Under the pieces are notes generated by a model. That model saw only the letters and a program-made list of their open reading frames with translations, was not told where the DNA came from and did no database searches. Source: Planctomycetota bacterium (GTDB lineage: Bacteria > Planctomycetota > PUPC01 > DSUN01). Taken from it: a DNA stretch of 16,747 nt. This document shows positions 12,443 through 16,747 of the stretch, one piece after another. Each line of letters starts with the position of its first letter. Position 1 is the first letter of the stretch. Location of the stretch: NCBI GenBank assembly GCA_016872875.1, contig VGYW01000166.1, positions 1-16,747 of the forward strand, given 5' to 3'. Both the position numbers and the translations under genes were made by a program.

Positions 12443-14116
12443 CTATCCGCCCACCCGCGCGCAGCGGAGGCACAGGAGCGTGATGTCGTCCTTCTGGGGG
12501 GCGTCGCCCATGAAGCGGTGCAGGTCGTCGGCGATGGAGGCTGCCAGGGCGCGGCCAGACGGGTCAGCCGGCGCGGCGGCCAGCGCGGCGGCCAGCCGCG
12601 CGACGCCGTATGCCTCGCCGCTCGGAGAGACCGCCTCGGCGACGCCGCCCGCGTGGAGGACCAGGGAGTCGCCCGGGCGGAACCGAATGGCGGCCTCTTC
12701 GAGGGCCTGGTCGAAGGCAGCGCCCCGCTGAAGGCCCAGAGCCACCCCTCTGCTGGCGAGCTCGCGCACCGGCGGGTCGTCCTGGCGGTTGAAGAGGAGG
12801 GGAGTGTTGTGTCCCGCACGGGCGTAGGCGAGCACGCCGTTCCGCTCGTTGAGGACGCCGTAGAGCGCGGTGACGATGGAGCGGGACTGGAACTCGGCCG
12901 CGACGTCTTCGTTGACGCGCTTGAGCACCTCGGCAGGGGACCTGTGGTGCTGGGCGTAGCGTCGCACGGCCCTGCTGACGGTGGCGATGGTGGCGGCGGC
13001 CTCCATCCCGCGGCCGGGCAGGGCGCAGATGAGCAGCGACACGTCTTCGGGCGAGAGGTAGAAGTAGTCGTAGAAGCTGCCGCCCGCCTCGCGGGCCGGG
13101 CGGTAGAGGCAGTAGATGTCGTAGCCCTCGAGCTGCGGGGGCTCGCCCGGCAGCAGCTTCGCCACCATCTCGCGGGCGCGCTCGTTCTCCGCGTCGGGCG
13201 GCGGCTGAGCCGGGGCGGGCGCGGGCTTCGCCGGCGCGCCCTGCGGCCCGGCGGGGGGGACGACCTGGAACATCGCGGTGGACTCGAGGACCAGCATCTC
13301 CGAGTCGGCGCGCACCCGCGGCCCGGCGCCCGGCGGCTGCCCATCGCCCGCGATGGGGGCCGCCTGAGGCGCCGCCGCCGGCGCCTTTGCGGCTGTGGTC
13401 TTCCGCGGCTTGCACCGCTCCATCAGGTGCCGGGCGATGCGGCCGGGGGCCAACGCAACGCTGTGGATGTCAGCGGAAACCTCCACCTCGGGCACGGCTT
13501 GTCGGCACTTCGGGCAGACCCACTTCCCGTCCTGGCTCCTCTGCCGCCACGCGGGGTCCTGCTCGAACTTGCACCGCACGGCGACCGTGTAGTCCCGGGC
13601 CTTGTCGGCGTCCTGGATGACGATGTCGAGGACTTCGGGCGGGTAGGGCTTCCGCCCGTCGCGGTTGCCGGGGCACTTCTCCAGGTGGGCGTGGACCTCT
13701 TGGGGCGACGGCGAGTCCTCCTTGCTGTCGCTGCGCCACACGATGGCGGTGGCCTGCGCGCAGTAGGGGCAGTACCAGTGCCCCGTGGCGTCGGACATGC
13801 GCCAGCCGTGGCTGGTGCGGAGGAGCTCCTCGGTCTCGATCTTGCGGGCGTGGGCCTCGAGCTGCCGGGTGCTGAACCGCGTGCCCACGTCCTCGCCCCA
13901 GTCCGGGCACCGGGTCACCAGGTGCTTCAGGATGTCGCGCGGCGCCCTGTGCGGGTCGAAGCCGCTGAAGCCCACCTGTCCGCAGTACGGGCAGAGCCAG
14001 TCGCGCGCGCGCGCCACCACCCGCCAGCCAGGGTCCTTCGACACGCGCTTCTGGATCGCCTGGACCATCGCGTAGAGCTGGGCATCAACGTAGGTTGCTT
14101 TCGCCGGCTTGGCCAT
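12443..14116 (-). CDS. Triple zinc-module protein with degenerate SpoIIE/PP2C phosphatase domain
   Basis: A 557-residue protein; the ATG at 14116 follows a promoter (14153-14182) and AAGGAGG. The N-terminal half holds three repeats of about 75 residues, each with W-R-x(8-9)-W before CPxC and then H-L-x(2-3)-C. Ligands are Cys42/Cys45/His65/Cys70, Cys116/Cys119/His144/Cys148 and Cys201/Cys204/His230/Cys235. A Pro/Ala-rich linker (about 238-320) leads to a SpoIIE/RsbU-type fold (about 330-557), shown by AGHNTPLLF, GVALGL and KDDITLLCLR. That family removes phosphate from anti-anti-sigma factors using Asp-bound Mn or Mg. Here the GGDFYD Asp is Ser347, the DVSGHG Asp is Ala365 and the YTDGVTEA Asp is Gly490; only the KDD aspartates (543-544) and Asp350 remain. 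Catalysis is therefore probably lost and a binding role is more likely. There is no signal peptide. Fold certain; function inferred. Confidence 0.88.
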   Translation of the reverse strand: MAKPAKATYVDAQLYAMVQAIQKRVSKDPGWRVVARARDWLCPYCGQVGFSGFDPHRAPRDILKHLVTRCPDWGEDVGTRFSTRQLEAHARKIETEELLRTSHGWRMSDATGHWYCPYCAQATAIVWRSDSKEDSPSPQEVHAHLEKCPGNRDGRKPYPPEVLDIVIQDADKARDYTVAVRCKFEQDPAWRQRSQDGKWVCPKCRQAVPEVEVSADIHSVALAPGRIARHLMERCKPRKTTAAKAPAAAPQAAPIAGDGQPPGAGPRVRADSEMLVLESTAMFQVVPPAGPQGAPAKPAPAPAQPPPDAENERAREMVAKLLPGEPPQLEGYDIYCLYRPAREAGGSFYDYFYLSPEDVSLLICALPGRGMEAAATIATVSRAVRRYAQHHRSPAEVLKRVNEDVAAEFQSRSIVTALYGVLNERNGVLAYARAGHNTPLLFNRQDDPPVRELASRGVALGLQRGAAFDQALEEAAIRFRPGDSLVLHAGGVAEAVSPSGEAYGVARLAAALAAAPADPSGRALAASIADDLHRFMGDAPQKDDITLLCLRCARVGG

Positions 14117-14130
14117 CCGCGCTCTCTTCA

Positions 14131-14137
14131 CCTCCTT
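14131..14137 (-). promoter_or_regulatory. Strong Shine-Dalgarno for the SpoIIE-like gene, long spacing
   Basis: AAGGAGG on the minus strand is a full anti-16S match but lies 14 nt from the ATG at 14116, longer than usual. A GTG inside the same sequence cannot use this site, so 14116 is the preferred start. Confidence 0.6.
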
Positions 14138-14152
14138 CCCCGCACGGCAAGC

Positions 14153-14182
14153 AGTATAGCGCGCACTTCCCCTGCGAGTCAA
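14153..14182 (-). promoter_or_regulatory. Sigma70-type promoter for the SpoIIE-like gene
   Basis: On the minus strand, TTGACT (14177-14182), an 18-bp spacer and TATACT (14153-14158) place the start near 14146, about 30 nt before the ATG. It sits in the 96-nt gap after the sagB-like gene, so this gene can be transcribed independently. Confidence 0.75.
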
Positions 14183-14212
14183 CGCCGCCATGGGGAAAAT
14201 CGGCCTCCCTGC

Positions 14213-14935
14213 TCACGCGGGCACGCCCACCACCGAAAGATACACCGCGGTCTCATCCAGGCCATCCACGCCGAGGAGCGCGTTCACCTCGTCGTCGAAG
14301 AAGGCCCCGATGGCGCAGCAGCCGAGCCCCAGGGCGGTGGCCGCGAGGTGCAGGTTCTCCCCGATGTGGCCGCCGTCCAGGTAGACGTAGCGGTAGGCCC
14401 GCTCGCGGTAGCGCTGCTTGGAGCGTGCCGGCACGGCGACCCAGGCGAAGACCACGGCGGCCTCCGCCGCCATCTCCTGGTCGAGGCAGGCCGCCGCGAT
14501 GGCCCCCGAGAGGTCGCCCAGCCGCAGCCGCGCGAGTGCCACGCTCTCGGCGTCGTAGCGGTAGAGGCCCGCCTCAAGCCCCTCCACGCGGTTGGCGACC
14601 AGGTAGGTGTCGAGCGGGTAGCAGGCGCCCGCCGACGGCGCGGCCCGGAACGCCTGGCCGTGGGCGCTGGCGGTGATCCCCTGCGTCGCCCAGAGGAGCT
14701 GTGAGAGTTGCTGGCGCGAGAGCGGGGCGCGGCGGAAGTCCCGCACGGACCGCCTGGCCTGGACCACGCTCCAAAGCCCCGCCCCGCCCTGCGTCTGCGG
14801 CGGCGGCAGCGCCTCCGTGCCCTCTGCCGGCCGCGCCTTGCCCGCCTCCGCCCGCGCCCCGCGGCCCCGATGATACTTCGTCGCCTGCTGATACGAGTCC
14901 CCAATCGGCAGCCCGTCGCGCCCCGATGAAGCCAT
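14213..14935 (-). CDS. SagB/ThcOx-type nitroreductase-family oxidoreductase
   Basis: A 240-residue FMN-dependent oxidoreductase of the nitroreductase superfamily, SagB/ThcOx type. The ATG at 14935 has GGAGG (14942-14946) at 6 nt. Recognisable blocks are an N-terminal YQQATKYHRG, the flavin phosphate-binding RRSVRDFRRAPLSRQQLSQL, RAAPSAGACYPLDTYLV, and YLDGGHIGENLHLAATALGL with GCCAIGAFFDDEVNALLGVD, ending at VYLSVVGVP. SagB enzymes oxidise azolines to azoles in modified peptides, but many stand-alone members have unknown substrates. No cyclodehydratase, precursor peptide or transporter is visible here, so a peptide-modifying role is not supported. The leader from its divergent promoter (15114-15143) contains a long GTCCTC stem-loop. 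The family call is firm; the substrate is unknown. Confidence 0.9.
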   Translation of the reverse strand: MASSGRDGLPIGDSYQQATKYHRGRGARAEAGKARPAEGTEALPPPQTQGGAGLWSVVQARRSVRDFRRAPLSRQQLSQLLWATQGITASAHGQAFRAAPSAGACYPLDTYLVANRVEGLEAGLYRYDAESVALARLRLGDLSGAIAAACLDQEMAAEAAVVFAWVAVPARSKQRYRERAYRYVYLDGGHIGENLHLAATALGLGCCAIGAFFDDEVNALLGVDGLDETAVYLSVVGVPA

Positions 14936-14951
14936 GAGTCGCCTCCTCTCC

Positions 14952-15060
14952 AATCGTCCTCGTCCCTCGTCCTCGTCCTCGTCCTCGTCCTCGACTCCTC
15001 TCCCCCACCGGAAGCAAGAGGATCGAGGACGAAGGACGAGGACGAGGGACGAGGACGATT
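14952..15060. repeat. CGTCCTC stem-loop repeat, copy 2, in the sagB-like leader
   Basis: Perfect 21-bp arms at 14952-14972 and 15040-15060 (tandem CGTCCTC-type units) close a hairpin of over 100 nt. The core 14980-15003 is the exact inverse of 12350-12373. In the predicted minus-strand transcript it lies just upstream of the ribosome site of the sagB-like gene. Confidence 0.92.
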
Positions 15061-15092
15061 GAAAGACCGGCCGGACCTCTCCTGAACAGACC

Positions 15093-15121
15093 TTGACTCT
15101 CGCGGTCAGGGGGATTATACT
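15093..15121 (+). promoter_or_regulatory. Sigma70-type promoter toward the GH42-like gene
   Basis: TTGACT (15093-15098), a 17-bp spacer and TATACT (15116-15121) place the start near 15128, about 87 nt before the ATG at 15215. Its -10 overlaps the minus-strand promoter's -10. Confidence 0.75.
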
Positions 15122-15143
15122 CAGAATCGCCCCGTCGTGGCAA
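15114..15143 (-). promoter_or_regulatory. Divergent promoter toward the sagB-like gene
   Basis: On the minus strand, TTGCCA (15138-15143), an 18-bp spacer and a perfect TATAAT (15114-15119) place the start near 15107, giving a leader of about 170 nt that includes the stem-loop 14952-15060. Confidence 0.6.
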
Positions 15144-15214
15144 TCGCCCGCGCATCCCCGTCCCGCGGGCCGCCCGCGCAGCGCAATCCCCGTCAAGGAA
15201 TCGAAAGGTCCGCC

Positions 15215-16747
15215 ATGCGCGCGTTTCCGTGTTCCACCTTCTCCCTGGAACAACGCCCCGCAAAGAAGGAGACAAGGGGTTTCGCGCACGCGCCCTGGCC
15301 AGTCCCGAAGGGACAGCAGTGGGTTGCCGGCGGCTTCAGCCGCCGGATCGGGGGCGCGCCCACGGGTCAGTCCCGAAGGGACGGCAGAGCCCCGTGGCCA
15401 GGCGTCCTCTCCCGCTCTCTGCCGTCCCTTCGGGACTTTGCTGGCTCTGGCGCCCGGGTCCGGCGGCTGAAGCCGCCGGCAACCCACTACGCTCCCTTTG
15501 GGAGCAAGATACCGAAACGCCTCCGATTCCGTCCCCTTGTCTGTGCGGTGCTGTGTTTAGCTGCCATCCTGGGAGCGAGCGGGCTGGCTTCAGCAGCGGC
15601 TCCGGCACGCATCGCGCGCACGCTCGCCGCCCTCGACGAGCTGGACCGCGTGTGCCAGGAGGCGGAGAAGCGCGGCGCTCAAGTCCTCTACCATCGAATC
15701 CCACTCATCGTCGAGCGGCATGTCCTCGTGGAGCTGGACGCCGACAACAAGGACCGCGACCGCATCCTGGACCACATCTATGAGAGCTGCCTGCGCGCGC
15801 GGGCTGAGGTGTTGGAGGGCGCCGACGCCCGCCGCCCACCCGTCCCACCTCCGCCAGAGCTCGCGGCGGTGAGCTTCAAGGACGGCTTCTGCGTGGCAGG
15901 CGATGCCGTGGCCTTCCCCGTCGTGGCCGACAGTTGCCCAAGGGCCATCCAGCCCTTCTTCGCCAAGGGGGAGCTGCGCCGCCTCGTCCCCGCCCTCGCC
16001 GGGACCACGCCAGAGGCATTCGAGCAATCGGCCGTCGCTCGCCTCTACAACGACGACCCGGCCAGCCGCCGCGTGGGCTGGGACCGCCCCGCCGGCGGCT
16101 TCGTCCGCGGCGACGCGCTCATCTGCCTCGACCACCAGGGGGTCCGCCAGGCCATTGCCGAGGCCTCGGCCCAAGCCATCGCCGCCTGGCCGAAGGACTC
16201 CAAGCCCCTCTACGTCTCCCTCGGCTCCGAGCCGTTCTACGCCGACTTCTCCGACCTGGCCCGCGACCGTTTCGCGGCTTGGCTCAAGGAGCGTTACAAG
16301 ACTGTTCGCACCCTTAACCTCGTGTGGGGCACTGAGCTCGCGGATTTCCAGCGCGGCCTCCTCCCCACGCCCGACCAGGCGGCGGCCAGCGCGTCCCGCT
16401 GGTGCGACTTCGCCGACTTCAACCACGCGCGGCTGACCGCCCACGTGCGCTGGGCGGCGGGAAGCGTCCGGGCCGCCGCCCCTGGCCTCCCCCTCGGCCT
16501 CCCGCCGCTTCGCTACGCCTTCGCCGGCAGCTTCGCGCTCAGCGGCGCTGACCCCCTGGCACTTGCCGAAATCCTCGACGTCCTGGAGGTCAGCGGCCAG
16601 AGCGTGGAGGAGGCCGACCTGGCCTTCGCCCTCGCCGCCGGCAAGCGCCCCGTGGTCAACCCGAACCTTGTCCCAGGCACCTTCGGCCTCATCCCGCAGC
16701 AGCTCCACGGGGTGGCTGCGGCCCGCCTGCCCGCCTGGCCGCGCGAG
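15215..16747 (+). CDS. Secreted GH42-like glycoside hydrolase (3' end beyond window)
   Basis: An open frame of 511 codons running off the right edge without a stop. The ATG at 15215 has GAAAGG (15203-15208) at 6 nt and a promoter upstream. The first 98 codons pass through palindromic repeat DNA. At residue 99 comes a classic signal peptide: basic PKRLRFR, hydrophobic PLVCAVLCLAAILGASGLASA, cleavage after ASA. No ATG sits directly before it, so the true start is unclear. The mature part has a helical N-terminal segment (IARTLAALDELDRVCQEAEK) and then a barrel resembling the catalytic domain of family 42 beta-galactosidases: WDRPAGGFVRGD, LICLDHQGVRQAIAEA, YVSLGSEPFYADFSD, and RFAAWLKERYKTVRTLNLVW followed by GTELADF. 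Glu339 in GSEPF sits where the family's acid/base lies; the nucleophile is not clearly in view. It probably acts on polysaccharide side chains outside the membrane. The family is likely, the substrate unknown. Confidence 0.8.
   Translation, partial: MRAFPCSTFSLEQRPAKKETRGFAHAPWPVPKGQQWVAGGFSRRIGGAPTGQSRRDGRAPWPGVLSRSLPSLRDFAGSGARVRRLKPPATHYAPFGSKIPKRLRFRPLVCAVLCLAAILGASGLASAAAPARIARTLAALDELDRVCQEAEKRGAQVLYHRIPLIVERHVLVELDADNKDRDRILDHIYESCLRARAEVLEGADARRPPVPPPPELAAVSFKDGFCVAGDAVAFPVVADSCPRAIQPFFAKGELRRLVPALAGTTPEAFEQSAVARLYNDDPASRRVGWDRPAGGFVRGDALICLDHQGVRQAIAEASAQAIAAWPKDSKPLYVSLGSEPFYADFSDLARDRFAAWLKERYKTVRTLNLVWGTELADFQRGLLPTPDQAAASASRWCDFADFNHARLTAHVRWAAGSVRAAAPGLPLGLPPLRYAFAGSFALSGADPLALAEILDVLEVSGQSVEEADLAFALAAGKRPVVNPNLVPGTFGLIPQQLHGVAAARLPAWPRE
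15301..15505 (+). repeat. Composite palindromic element inside the 5' part of the GH42-like frame
   Basis: Outer perfect 28-bp inverted repeats (15319-15346 and 15460-15487) each contain the palindrome CCGGCGGCTTCAGCCGCCGG. Inner AGTCCCGAAGGGAC units (15301-15314 and about 15369-15382) face GTCCCTTCGGGACT (about 15424-15437). It ends with hairpin GCTCCC-TTT-GGGAGC (15491-15505), 3 nt before the codon at 15509 that begins the signal-peptide region. The whole element is open in the gene's frame. Confidence 0.9.

Noticed and set aside
12374..14704. A 776-codon open frame on the plus strand
   Set aside because: It is antisense to the SpoIIE-like and sagB-like genes, both supported by domains, promoters and ribosome sites.
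14213..14935. Azole-modified peptide (RiPP) cluster around the SagB-like enzyme
   Set aside because: No YcaO or cyclodehydratase, precursor peptide, protease or exporter is nearby.
12299..15060. Insertion sequence or transposon with terminal inverted repeats
   Set aside because: No transposase or recombinase is inside and no target duplication is visible; the stem-loops are also self-complementary repeats, so it is kept only as a finding.
15590..16708. A 372-codon open frame on the minus strand
   Set aside because: It is antisense to the GH42-like gene, whose plus-strand frame has a signal peptide and family motifs.

Overview
The window is GC-rich DNA, roughly two-thirds G+C by eye with C/G-ending codons, and almost entirely coding. 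Gene content suggests a free-living bacterium of the planctomycete/PVC type: an FHA-kinase, a SpoIIE-like phosphatase fused to zinc modules, a membrane-anchored alpha-2-macroglobulin next to a PBP1C, and a secreted GH42-like glycosidase. Many short palindromic or heptameric repeats lie between genes and also in frame inside them. The phylum is an inference; there is no rRNA or other taxonomic marker here.

Left part (1-2954, plus strand): a small TPR-like helical protein, then a lipoprotein (607-1401) with its own near-consensus sigma70 promoter and a C-terminal beta-rich domain. A block of palindromes (1439-1648) follows. Next is an FHA / zinc-ribbon / protein-kinase-like protein (1698-2954) whose catalytic-loop HRD reads HRN and whose alpha-C Glu position reads Asp, so it is predicted to be a pseudokinase or a weak kinase.

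Centre (3078-11436, plus strand): a strong promoter drives an 1848-residue bacterial alpha-2-macroglobulin with an intact CIEQ thioester motif. It overlaps or abuts a PBP1C-type peptidoglycan synthase (GT51, transpeptidase and BiPBP_C domains). This is the known macroglobulin-PbpC pairing, thought to trap invading proteases and repair breached cell wall. Both genes carry repeat DNA read through in frame: four insertions in the macroglobulin, and three heptamer-repeat sites plus a leader repeat in pbpC.

Right part: four genes follow. On the minus strand are a YggS/PLPBP-family PLP protein (11521-12237), a protein with three CPxC...H..C zinc modules fused to a SpoIIE/PP2C fold that has lost three of four metal-binding Asp positions (12443-14116), and a SagB-like nitroreductase (14213-14935). 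A divergent promoter region with overlapping -10 boxes (15093-15143) separates these from a plus-strand, signal-peptide-bearing GH42-like glycosidase that runs off the right edge (15215-16747).

The most unusual aspects are the repeat mosaic (about ten families in under 17 kb, several translated), the pairing of a predicted pseudokinase with a predicted pseudophosphatase that both carry cysteine zinc modules, and the two-gene block bracketed by inverted copies of one GTCCTC-type stem-loop. No tRNA, rRNA, CRISPR array, transposase or phage gene was seen.
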